NCBI RefSeq assembly: GCF_003533305.1
Contig: NZ_DOEH01000032.1
Location: 50,013-114,012 of the forward strand
Length of the DNA stretch: 64,000 nt
Direction of reading: 5' to 3'
Source of the DNA: Providencia sp.
Lineage (GTDB): Bacteria > Pseudomonadota > Gammaproteobacteria > Enterobacterales > Enterobacteriaceae
The position numbers and the translations under genes were made by a program. This document shows, piece by piece, positions 56,181-64,000 of the stretch (position 1 is the stretch's first letter; every line of letters starts with the position of its first letter). Below the pieces are notes generated by a model. The model was not told where the DNA came from, did no database searches, and worked only from the letters and a program-made list of their open reading frames with translations.

Positions 56181-56450
56181 GAGTTCCTCTCATCTTAAAG
56201 CAATTAAGCAAGTAAAATAACCATAATAACGATAAGGTTAATTAAGTATACACTGCCAAAATTGTAAAACCAGTGTCTATGTCACATGTTATAACATCAA
56301 TTATTTCTTTCGTTTTTGAGCTAGATCAGACAAAATCGACAACAAACCGCTAATTTATTGCCAGCAATAGATCTATGCATCAATATGCAGGTAATTTTTT
56401 AACAAGAATTCTTAACAAGACCTAATGTTGGTCAGGAGTTTTCCCCACCC

Positions 56451-57476
56451 ATGGCAACGATTAAAGATGTGGCGAAACGCGCTGGCGTCTCCACCACAAC
56501 CGTATCCCATGTTATTAATAAAACGCGCTTTGTAGCTGAAGATACAAAAGCTGCAGTATGGGCTGCTATAAAAGAACTCAATTATTCACCTAGCGCGGTT
56601 GCCCGTAGTTTGAAGGTTAACCATACAAAATCAATTGGGTTGTTAGCCACATCAAGTGAAACACCTTATTTTGCTGAAGTCATTGAATCGGTGGAAAACT
56701 GTTGTTATGAAAAAGGCTACACACTGATCCTATGTAATTCCTATAATGATTATCGAAAACAATCAGCTTATTTGCAGATGTTGGCACAAAAGCGAGTGGA
56801 TGGGCTATTAGTGATGTGTTCAGAGTATCCAGATACGCTTTTAAGCACTTTGGAAGATTATAGAAACATTCCTATGGTTGTGATGGACTGGGGTGCTTCT
56901 CGTGGCGACTTTACTGATAGCATTATTGATAACTCTTTCCATGGTGGTTATCTTGCTGGTCGTTATCTGATTGATAGAGGCCATCGTGATATTGGTATCA
57001 TTCCTGGCTCTTTGGAACGAAATACAGGTATTGGTCGTTTAACTGGTTTCCAAAAAGCAATGGAAGAAGCGAAAATAACACTCAAAGATGAATGGGTCGT
57101 TCAAGGCGATTTTGAACCTGAGTCTGGCTATAAAGCCATGATGCAAATTCTTAGCCATAAACATAAGCCAACTGCTGTATTTTGTGGTGGTGATATTATG
57201 GCTATGGGTGCTATCTGCGCCGCAGATGAAATGGGTTTACGTGTACCTCAAGATATTTCAATTATCGGCTACGATAATGTTCGTAATGCGCGTTATTTTA
57301 CACCTGCATTAACCACAATCCATCAGCCCAAAGAGCGTTTAGGACAAATGGCATTTTCTATGCTGCTCGATCGCATTGTCAATAAGCGCGAAGATGCTCA
57401 AACTATTGAAGTCCACCCTCGCCTTGTTGAACGTCGTTCTGTTGCCGATGGTCCATTTATCGACTACCGCCGCTAA
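56451..57476 (+). CDS. purR: Purine repressor PurR
   Basis: 341 residues. LacI-type [23 protein letters not shown], hinge helix PSAVARSLK, and a periplasmic-binding-like domain that binds hypoxanthine or guanine. DMDW-type VVMDWG and C-terminus DGPFIDYRR match E. coli. Represses purine genes. No clear PUR box was found in its own upstream region. Confidence 0.97.
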   Translation: MATIKDVAKRAGVSTTTVSHVINKTRFVAEDTKAAVWAAIKELNYSPSAVARSLKVNHTKSIGLLATSSETPYFAEVIESVENCCYEKGYTLILCNSYNDYRKQSAYLQMLAQKRVDGLLVMCSEYPDTLLSTLEDYRNIPMVVMDWGASRGDFTDSIIDNSFHGGYLAGRYLIDRGHRDIGIIPGSLERNTGIGRLTGFQKAMEEAKITLKDEWVVQGDFEPESGYKAMMQILSHKHKPTAVFCGGDIMAMGAICAADEMGLRVPQDISIIGYDNVRNARYFTPALTTIHQPKERLGQMAFSMLLDRIVNKREDAQTIEVHPRLVERRSVADGPFIDYRR

Positions 57477-57477
57477 A

Positions 57478-58383
57478 TTAGGGTGCTAACCATTCAGCGT
57501 TGAGTGTTTCACTATCACCAAGATAATCAAGCAACCAACTCAACGCTGGAGATGTATTCTTTTCCACCCAAGTCAAACAACATGGGCTAGGAGGAAAAGG
57601 TTGAGTCAACGCTAACTCGACTAATTTATCATCCGCACACAGTGGAGCCACTCGGTGCTCAGGCATCATCCCAACACATAACCCATTAAGTACGCAAGCC
57701 ACACCATTTTCCCAGTTAGGTACAACTAATCGACGCTGGTTATCCAGTGCCCACGTATCACGCTTTGGCAAATTACGAGATGTATCTTCTAAACATAAAC
57801 TCGGATATGGCCGCATTTCATCATCCGTTAATTTATTATTGAGTTGTGCAAGTGGATGTTTAGGCTCTGCTACACATAACCAAGACATGAATCCCATATC
57901 ACGAAAACTATAACGTTCACCAATAGGTGATGCTCTTGTAGCGCCAATAGCAACATCAACCCGACCGTCAGCAAGCGCATCCCACACACCGTTAAATACT
58001 TCAGGATGAATATAAAGTTCAATGTCAGGAAAATGTCGATAAAAATCAAGAATGAGTTGCTCAGTACGCTGTGGCTTTACGATACAATCCACTGCAATAC
58101 TAAATTGACCACGCCAACCATTTGCAACTTGTTGGCACTGATGGCGTGTATCTATCATTTTTTTGATAACAGATCGGCTTTGTTTAATAAAAATGACGCC
58201 GGCCTCCGTCAATACAACGTCACGATGTCGGCGTTCAAATAAAGGTACAGCCAGCCATTCTTCAACTTGTTTTACGGTGTAACTAATCGCTGAAGGTACA
58301 CGGTGAAGCTCCTCAGCGGCGCCGCTAAAGCTTCCTGTACGAGCGACTGCATCAATGACTTCGAGTGCATGGGCTGACCACAT
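57478..58383 (-). CDS. punR: LysR-type regulator PunR (YdhB)
   Basis: 301 residues from the ATG at 58383 (AAGGA upstream). N-terminal HTH MWSAHALEVIDAVARTGSFS, AAEELHRVPSAISYTVKQVE; C-terminal effector domain ending YLGDSETLNAEWL, as in E. coli PunR. Activator of the divergent punC purine-nucleoside exporter/importer gene. Converges with purR with one base between stops. Confidence 0.93.
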   Translation of the reverse strand: MWSAHALEVIDAVARTGSFSGAAEELHRVPSAISYTVKQVEEWLAVPLFERRHRDVVLTEAGVIFIKQSRSVIKKMIDTRHQCQQVANGWRGQFSIAVDCIVKPQRTEQLILDFYRHFPDIELYIHPEVFNGVWDALADGRVDVAIGATRASPIGERYSFRDMGFMSWLCVAEPKHPLAQLNNKLTDDEMRPYPSLCLEDTSRNLPKRDTWALDNQRRLVVPNWENGVACVLNGLCVGMMPEHRVAPLCADDKLVELALTQPFPPSPCCLTWVEKNTSPALSWLLDYLGDSETLNAEWLAP

Positions 58384-58506
58384 ATCATTTCCTTTCAAAT
58401 TTTTTGATGACAAGATCCAAATATTACCGTTTCACAATGTAAAAAAATAGCCTATACAATAAGGTAACTGTTAACATTTTTTTAAATTTTGAATAAGTAA
58501 ACAATT

Positions 58507-59730
58507 ATGACGAATACTGTAACGAGAAATTCCCCTGGATTTATCATTTACCTTGCGGGTTTAAGCATGTTGGGCTTTTTAGCTATCGATATGTATCTAC
58601 CCGCATTTGGTGCCATGCAAACCTCGTTAAATACTACCGAAGGCTCCATCAGCGCTTCACTCAGCATATTTTTAGCTGGGTTTGCTTTTGCTCAACTTCT
58701 CTGGGGTCCTCTATCTGACAAACTCGGTCGTAAGCCGATTTTAATTGTTGGGCTATCACTGTTTATTATTAGTTGTTTAGGTATGGTCTGGGTTACAGAC
58801 GCTACTCAATTATTGATATTACGTTTCTTACAAGCAGTAGGGGTATGCTCCACTGCTGTGCTTTGGCAAGCTTTAGTCATCGACCGCTATGATGCAGCAA
58901 GTACACAAAAAGTTTTTGCATCTATCATGCCTTTAGTTGCGTTATCCCCAGCTCTCGCACCATTATTAGGCGCTTGGGTACTCGAACATCAGTCATGGGA
59001 GTTCATTTTTGTCGTACTGATGATTGTTGGTATCTTATTACTGATTCCAACATTGCTTTTAAAGAAAATCACGCCCAAAGCAACCATAGATGAAAATAGT
59101 TCTCAAGCTAAAGTTTCCTTCATGAATATACTTAGCTCACGCATTTTCAGTGGTAATGTTTTAATCTATGCTTCATGCAGCGCTGGTTTCTTCGCATGGC
59201 TGACAGGCTCACCTTTTATTTTACGTAATATGGGTTTCAATCCCGCAGATATTGGCTTAAGTTATATCCCACAAACCCTTGCATTCATTATTGGTGGTTA
59301 TGGATGTCGCTTTGTCTTAACCAAAGTTCGCACAGAGGCTCTTTTCCTTTTATTACTGATTGGTTATGCCATAAGCATGTCTATCCTGTTTATTATGGCA
59401 ATTTATATGACGCCAACTTTAACAATGATCCTAATCCCATTTTGCTTTATGGCAGCAATGAACGGAGCGTCATACCCAATTGCAGTTTCTAAGGCATTAA
59501 ATACCTTTCCAAATGCGAGCGGTAAAGCAGCCGCATTACAAAATGCTTTGCAACTTGGTTTATGCTTTCTCGCTAGCTTGTTAGTATCAATGCTAACTTT
59601 TGACCCATTACTTGCAACAACAGGCGTGATGGCAGCTACGATTGTTCCAATGATTATTGGTTATTTCATGCAGTATTTCGCTGTAGATACGCAAAAGTCG
59701 CCGAAACAAACTGAATGCCAAGCAAAATAA
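58507..59730 (+). CDS. punC: MFS transporter PunC (YdhC, Bcr/CflA type)
   Basis: 407 residues, twelve membrane helices. AIDMYLPAFGAMQ at helix 1, GPLSDKLGRKPIL between helices 2 and 3 (MFS motif A), LRFLQAVGVCSTAVLWQALV (motif B/C). Reported in E. coli to move purine nucleosides under PunR control; relatives are drug exporters. Confidence 0.92.
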   Translation: MTNTVTRNSPGFIIYLAGLSMLGFLAIDMYLPAFGAMQTSLNTTEGSISASLSIFLAGFAFAQLLWGPLSDKLGRKPILIVGLSLFIISCLGMVWVTDATQLLILRFLQAVGVCSTAVLWQALVIDRYDAASTQKVFASIMPLVALSPALAPLLGAWVLEHQSWEFIFVVLMIVGILLLIPTLLLKKITPKATIDENSSQAKVSFMNILSSRIFSGNVLIYASCSAGFFAWLTGSPFILRNMGFNPADIGLSYIPQTLAFIIGGYGCRFVLTKVRTEALFLLLLIGYAISMSILFIMAIYMTPTLTMILIPFCFMAAMNGASYPIAVSKALNTFPNASGKAAALQNALQLGLCFLASLLVSMLTFDPLLATTGVMAATIVPMIIGYFMQYFAVDTQKSPKQTECQAK

Positions 59731-59763
59731 ATAAGCTAACGCATTAATTACTGCCATACACAT

Positions 59764-59806
59764 AAAGGGTAAGTCATTATTTAATAATAATTGGCTTATC
59801 CTTTTA
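59764..59806 (+). terminator. Terminator after punC
   Basis: AAAGGGTAAG/CTTATCCTTT with one G-U, loop about 20 bases, then TTAGTTTT. The rest of 59807-60108 is AT-rich with no gene seen. Confidence 0.6.
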
Positions 59807-60108
59807 GTTTTAACCTCAAGCATATAGACTAAATCGGGTATTTATAAATTCTAACACTTATAAATTACAGTGGATAAGTATTACTACACAGTTAAATTTA
59901 TTAATTTACATCCTAATAATTTCAACCTATTAAATTTTATTGATATTATAGAGTGTATCATCAATATCAGAACCTGATTTTGAAAGGTTATTCCCTTAAA
60001 AAGTCACAGTTTTATTTTTTTACCTGCTGCAACTCATATTTTCTTTAGTTAATTTTTTTATCGAAACACGTTATACTAAAATTTCTGAATAATGAGTGTA
60101 TAAGCGCT

Positions 60109-60864
60109 ATGTTAAAACAGTATTACCCACCAGAAGAATTAAGCACTTTTATAAGCTCAATTCTCATTATCAAGAAATTTACTGCCCCAATTAAAATATT
60201 TCCTGGTACTGGCGCTGAAATCTGGATTTCATCACAAAATCTTAATATAGCAACTGACGCCCATACAACCATCAATCCATTTCAATTAGTCATTCCTAGA
60301 ATTAACACTTTTACAGTAATTCCCAATAATGCAAAGGTGATGGTCTTACGTGTCAGGCATGATGCTCTGCGATTTTTACTTCCGCAAAGAACAGTAGTCT
60401 ATACAGACACACCAACAGCACTTTGTAATATCTGGAGTGATAATTGGTTTGAAGCGCTCGCTAGCGGCTCATTTAAAGAGTTACGTGATTGTTTTATTGC
60501 TACAAAAGCGAGTAAAAAAATACATTTTACGGATAATATTTTGGATATTCTTTACCGAAATCCAACTAAGAAGATTACAGATATTGCCGATGAACTAGGT
60601 TATAGCGCTCGTTTTATACAAAAAGAGTTTCTAAAAGAATATGGGATCACACCAAAACGTTACCAAATCAATTGCCGATTAGAGCATGTTTTAAAAAATA
60701 TGGTGAAGGAACAAGATACCTATCGTTGGTTCGAAACTGGCTATTATGACCAATCGCACTTTTACCGTGATTTTAAAAGATACTATACTATGACGCCGTC
60801 GGCATTTTTAAAGTCAAACTATTCGTTTTTTTACAATACAAAAACTAAGTACCCTTTAAGATAG
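60109..60864 (+). CDS. AraC-family transcriptional regulator
   Basis: 251 residues. N-terminal cupin-like sensing region (about 1-110), C-terminal double HTH: ITDIADELGYSARFIQKEFLK and the AraC signature GYYDQSHFYRDFKRYYTMTPSAF. Close spacing (24 bases) to the following monooxygenase-like gene suggests one operon. Ligand unknown. Confidence 0.85.
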   Translation: MLKQYYPPEELSTFISSILIIKKFTAPIKIFPGTGAEIWISSQNLNIATDAHTTINPFQLVIPRINTFTVIPNNAKVMVLRVRHDALRFLLPQRTVVYTDTPTALCNIWSDNWFEALASGSFKELRDCFIATKASKKIHFTDNILDILYRNPTKKITDIADELGYSARFIQKEFLKEYGITPKRYQINCRLEHVLKNMVKEQDTYRWFETGYYDQSHFYRDFKRYYTMTPSAFLKSNYSFFYNTKTKYPLR

Positions 60865-60888
60865 TTCTTAATAAATAAGGAGAACGGA

Positions 60889-61164
60889 ATGAGTATTGTA
60901 GTGTATGCCCAAATTACAATTGAAAAAACGGATGGGTGTCTAACGAAAAAAATCATTCGCGATTTAGCTAAACTAAGTCGTCGAGAGAAAGGATGCATCC
61001 AGTACGATTTAATGGCTAAAGAAAATGGCTATATTGTTCTTCAAGAATGGGAAAATAACCAAGCATTAGAGTTACATAAGAATAGTGAGAATTTCAAGCG
61101 TTTAATCGAAGCCATTGCCCTTGATAACGCCAGTTTTTCACTAAACTTTAGTGATAAGCTGTAA
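60889..61164 (+). CDS. Antibiotic biosynthesis monooxygenase-domain protein (YgiN-like)
   Basis: 91 residues. Ferredoxin-like ABM fold: SIVVYAQITIEK, then SRREKGCIQYDLM and YIVLQEWENNQALELHKNS with the conserved His. Members are dimeric quinol monooxygenases or haem degraders; reaction here is unknown. GGAG before the ATG. Probably controlled by the AraC gene upstream. Confidence 0.8.
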   Translation: MSIVVYAQITIEKTDGCLTKKIIRDLAKLSRREKGCIQYDLMAKENGYIVLQEWENNQALELHKNSENFKRLIEAIALDNASFSLNFSDKL

Positions 61165-61264
61165 TTTAACGATAATATACTGCCTAATTTAGGGTTGTAC
61201 CCACGGGTAATAAACTGCCATAAAATAAATCGTAATAAAAACTAAATACTGATTATTCAAATTA

Positions 61265-61300
61265 GGCTATAGCGATATAATTAAAAGCTATAGCCTTTTT
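61265..61300 (+). terminator. Terminator after the ABM gene
   Basis: GGCTATAG/CTATAGCC with a 15-base loop followed by five T on the plus strand. Confidence 0.82.
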
Positions 61301-61341
61301 AAGTCAAAATATCTTGTTTTATAGCAAAATGCTTAAAGTTT

Positions 61342-62010
61342 TTATTCTGCTAAATTTGCATTTTCCGTTGTTTCTCTCGCCTTCTGTAAAATCATTTCTT
61401 GTTCTTTTTGATGCAATACACGTTCAACAGTATCAACGATTGCTTGCGTTTGTGGGTCTATCTCAATATTAATCTTATCCCCTAAACGTTTTTTACCTAA
61501 GGTTGTTCTCGCTAATGTTTCAGGAATTAAATGAACACAAAAACGATTATTAATCACATCACCAACAGTCAAACTGATCCCATCAATTGCAACAAAGCCT
61601 TTATGTAAAATATATTTCATCAATGATTTATCATAAATCGATAGCCATATTTGATGATTATCTTCAGATGTGAAAATTTTACTTACTTCCGCAGTCGTAA
61701 CAATATGACCAGAAACAACGTGCCCACCGATTTCATCGCCGTATTTTGCAGCTCTTTCAATGTTAACAACATCACCGGGTTGCAATGCACCTAAGTTAGT
61801 CAGTCGTAACGTTTCTTTGATTAAATCAAAACTAACATTTTCACCATCTATCTTTGTCACCGTCAGGCAACAACCATTGTGTGCCACTGATGCTCCCGTT
61901 TCTAGCCCAACAAGTAACTCGGGAGTGAATTTCATTACATGAGTACGAAAATTTGCTCTTTCAGTGATCTCGATAATTGGGGCTGTACCTTGAACAATGC
62001 CTGTAAACAT
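61342..62010 (-). CDS. ribE: Riboflavin synthase, alpha subunit
   Basis: 222 residues in two similar beta barrels: [21 protein letters not shown] and GGHVVSGHI in the first, [23 protein letters not shown] in the second. Trimer that joins two lumazines to riboflavin. Called ribC in E. coli. No FMN riboswitch seen upstream. Beside mdtK as in E. coli. Confidence 0.97.
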   Translation of the reverse strand: MFTGIVQGTAPIIEITERANFRTHVMKFTPELLVGLETGASVAHNGCCLTVTKIDGENVSFDLIKETLRLTNLGALQPGDVVNIERAAKYGDEIGGHVVSGHIVTTAEVSKIFTSEDNHQIWLSIYDKSLMKYILHKGFVAIDGISLTVGDVINNRFCVHLIPETLARTTLGKKRLGDKINIEIDPQTQAIVDTVERVLHQKEQEMILQKARETTENANLAE

Positions 62011-62428
62011 AATAAATCTCAGTGTAGTGAATTTATGTACTAAGTTTACCTAAGAATTTTCAGAGATCTATCTTATTTGAGCGGTTAAACGCACATTGCT
62101 CCAATATATTAATTTAAATTATATCTTCTCAGAAAAACATAATTCTATATTCTGCTAAACATCTGTATTGGATTAAATTAATAAAAGAGATAGAATACAG
62201 AGACTGAATTAACTGATTGATTTATAGTGAATCATTTATTTCCCCGATTATTCTTATGCACAAAATAATTTGAGATTACAGGTAGTCAATAAGCTAAGCG
62301 ATACCTATGCTAAACGTTAGAGCACATAGCAATCTATGTACTCTAAATGGTGGCATATTAGCAATTGTGCCAAACATCTTGAATTATAGCGGGTATATTC
62401 TTATTTAATTTATTGTAAAGGTGTATGC
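62011..62428. other. Intergenic region ribE-mdtK
   Basis: Divergent promoters; AT-rich, no gene. A weak TACATAGATTGC-type repeat near 62322-62342 only. No known riboswitch or sRNA recognised. Confidence 0.4.
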
Positions 62429-63802
62429 GTGCAGAAATATCTTACAGAAGCGCGTAGCTTGTTGGCTCTCGGTATTCCAATTTTCTTTGCCCAATTTTCT
62501 CAAACTGCGATGGGGTTTGTTGATACGATTATGGCAGGAAGTGTTAGTGAAACCGAAATGTCAGCAGTTGCGGTCGGATTTTCAATCTGGCTGCCAGCTA
62601 TTCTTTTTGGTCAAGGGCTATTAATGGCACTAACCCCAATTATTGCACAAATGAATGGGTCAGGCCGCCGACATTTAATTAGTGACCAAGTACAACAAGG
62701 CTTATGGTTAGCTTTCTTTTTATCACTTGGTGTGATGCTTCTTCTTTATAACAGTCAGCTAATTCTCGGAAATATGCCTCATATCGATCCTGAATTGGCA
62801 GATAAATCGGTGCGTTTTCTGCATGCCATTATGTGGGGTGCTCCAGGTTATTTATTTTTTCAAGTTTATCGTAGCCAATGTGAAGGACTCTCTAAAACCA
62901 AACCCGGTATGGTAATTGGTTTTCTTGGCTTGATGGTTAATATACCGATTAACTATATCTTTATTTATGGTCATTTTGGTGCACCGGCTCTAGGTGGTGT
63001 AGGTTGTGGTGTCGCAACAGCTTCAGTCTATTGGGCAATGTGCATGATGATGCGGTGGTATGTAAAACACACCCCTTCACAACGAGATATTCGTCCAACT
63101 AAATCCTTTGCTTCGCCAAATCCACTAATTTTAAAACGCATTATTGTTCTTGGCACACCAATCGGACTTGCGTTGTTTTTTGAAGTTACATTATTTGCGG
63201 TTGTTGCTTTATTGGTTGCCCCTCTTGGGGTTGTCGCTGTTGCCGGTCATCAGGTTGCATTGAACTTTAGCTCGATCATGTTTATGTTCCCGTTATCTTT
63301 GGGTATCGCCGCGACTATCCGTGTTGGCTATAACCTTGGGCGACAATCTACTGAAGCCGCAAAAATTTCATCATATACAGGCCTTGTAGTGGGTTTAATG
63401 GTGGCTTGTTGTACTGCAATTTTAACGGCTACATTCCGCGAACCTATTGCAATGATGTATAACAAAAATCCTGAGGTTGTGGTACTTGCATCTAGTTTGA
63501 TGCTCTTTGCTGCTATTTATCAATTATCGGACTCTGTGCAAGTTATTGGTGCAGGAATTTTACGTGGTTATAAAGATACACGTTCAATCTTCTTCATCAC
63601 TTTTACCGCATATTGGATTTTAGGATTACCTTCTGGTTATATTTTAGCGCTGACAGATCTTGTCACACCAGCAATGGGACCTAAAGGTTTTTGGATTGGC
63701 TTTATTATCGGATTAAGTGCAGCAGCTATCGGTATGTTCATCCGTATTCTATGGATACATAAACAATCTGAAAGCGTGGTTTTATTAAGGTCAACTCGTT
63801 AA
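62429..63802 (+). CDS. mdtK: MATE multidrug efflux pump MdtK (NorM)
   Basis: 457 residues from a GTG with AAAGGTG upstream, giving the E. coli-like [14 protein letters not shown]. Twelve membrane helices; [37 protein letters not shown] and [12 protein letters not shown] are MATE motifs. Exports cationic drugs such as fluoroquinolones and dyes in exchange for Na+ or H+. Confidence 0.96.
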   Translation: MQKYLTEARSLLALGIPIFFAQFSQTAMGFVDTIMAGSVSETEMSAVAVGFSIWLPAILFGQGLLMALTPIIAQMNGSGRRHLISDQVQQGLWLAFFLSLGVMLLLYNSQLILGNMPHIDPELADKSVRFLHAIMWGAPGYLFFQVYRSQCEGLSKTKPGMVIGFLGLMVNIPINYIFIYGHFGAPALGGVGCGVATASVYWAMCMMMRWYVKHTPSQRDIRPTKSFASPNPLILKRIIVLGTPIGLALFFEVTLFAVVALLVAPLGVVAVAGHQVALNFSSIMFMFPLSLGIAATIRVGYNLGRQSTEAAKISSYTGLVVGLMVACCTAILTATFREPIAMMYNKNPEVVVLASSLMLFAAIYQLSDSVQVIGAGILRGYKDTRSIFFITFTAYWILGLPSGYILALTDLVTPAMGPKGFWIGFIIGLSAAAIGMFIRILWIHKQSESVVLLRSTR

Positions 63803-63898
63803 TTGGCGGTAAATTAAGCATTTTATTGTCTAGGGAAGTGTATTTATCACCAGATAGTTTTAAATACGAACAAACTATCACGAAAATACATTTTCCCC

Positions 63899-63927
63899 TT
63901 GCCAGATTGACTCTGTGACGTTAATAT
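63899..63927 (+). promoter_or_regulatory. Promoter of the tRNA-Val gene
   Basis: TTGCCA, 17-base spacer, TAATAT, then a C-rich discriminator (TCGTCCCCG) typical of stringently controlled stable-RNA promoters. About 50 bases before the tRNA. Confidence 0.7.
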
Positions 63928-63977
63928 TCGTCCCCGTTGTCACCCAGATTATTGTTATGAACCATAGGGTTTGAAGC

Positions 63978-64000
63978 GCGTCCGTAGCTCAGTTGGTTAG
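63978..64000 (+). tRNA. valW: tRNA-Val (GAC), 5' part, cut by window end
   Basis: GCGTCCGTAGCTCAGTTGGT and three more bases equal the 5' acceptor strand, D-stem and D-loop of E. coli valW, which also follows mdtK. The anticodon lies outside the window, so isotype is by sequence match and place. Confidence 0.85.

Noticed and set aside
61342..62428. FMN riboswitch near ribE
   Set aside because: The upstream region lacks the conserved FMN-aptamer blocks; in enterobacteria that element controls ribB instead.

Overview
The window is a piece of an AT-rich enterobacterial chromosome, most likely Providencia or a close relative in the Morganellaceae. The host gene order (ttcA-zntB-mppA-tpx-tyrR-ycjF-ycjX-psp-sap, then gstA-pdxY-tyrS-pdxH-anmK-slyB-slyA-ydhL-gloA-rnt-grxD-sodB-ynhF-purR-punR-punC-ribE-mdtK-tRNA-Val) follows the E. 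coli map in broad outline. The proteins are clearly diverged from E. coli, and a chromosomal type A chloramphenicol acetyltransferase is present. The genus is an inference.

Positions 1 to about 19.9 kb are the right part of a lambdoid prophage; its terminase and structural genes would lie to the left of the window. On the minus strand, in order of transcription: Cro (YdaS type), a CII-like YmfL protein, small early genes, a replication protein with iteron-like repeats inside its gene, an adenine methyltransferase, a Lar-type zinc ribbon, RusA, a DUF968 nuclease-like protein and a DUF1133 protein in the place of antiterminator Q. A roughly 4.5-kb late leader follows, then holin, SAR endolysin, Rz/Rz1 and an HNH endonuclease. 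The late leader holds a diverged ~450-bp duplication carrying a tRNA-like gene with an enlarged anticodon loop, several tiny one-helix membrane proteins, terminators and moron genes (GNAT, VOC, and a likely Acb2-type anti-CBASS protein nearer the left end). On the plus strand, cI and a second operator cluster lead into a pL-like operon with rdgC, an exonuclease, xis and int.

Positions 20.1 to 24.4 kb are an accessory strip: a TagA/StcE-like domain protein, a small anchored protein, an amino acid racemase, an XRE regulator, and catA preceded by an 11-codon leader peptide and a hairpin that masks the catA ribosome binding site, the layout of a translational attenuator.

From 24.5 kb to the end is core chromosome. 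Two classical sRNA genes are recognisable: fnrS with an FNR box between ttcA and zntB, and ryhB with a Fur box between pspF and sapA. The seed of ryhB is complementary over 11 nt to the ribosome binding region and start codon of sodB, 17 kb away in the same window. Other regulatory sites seen are a sigma-54 promoter before pspA, a PhoP-box-like repeat before slyB, and a promoter for the tRNA-Val gene cut by the window end.
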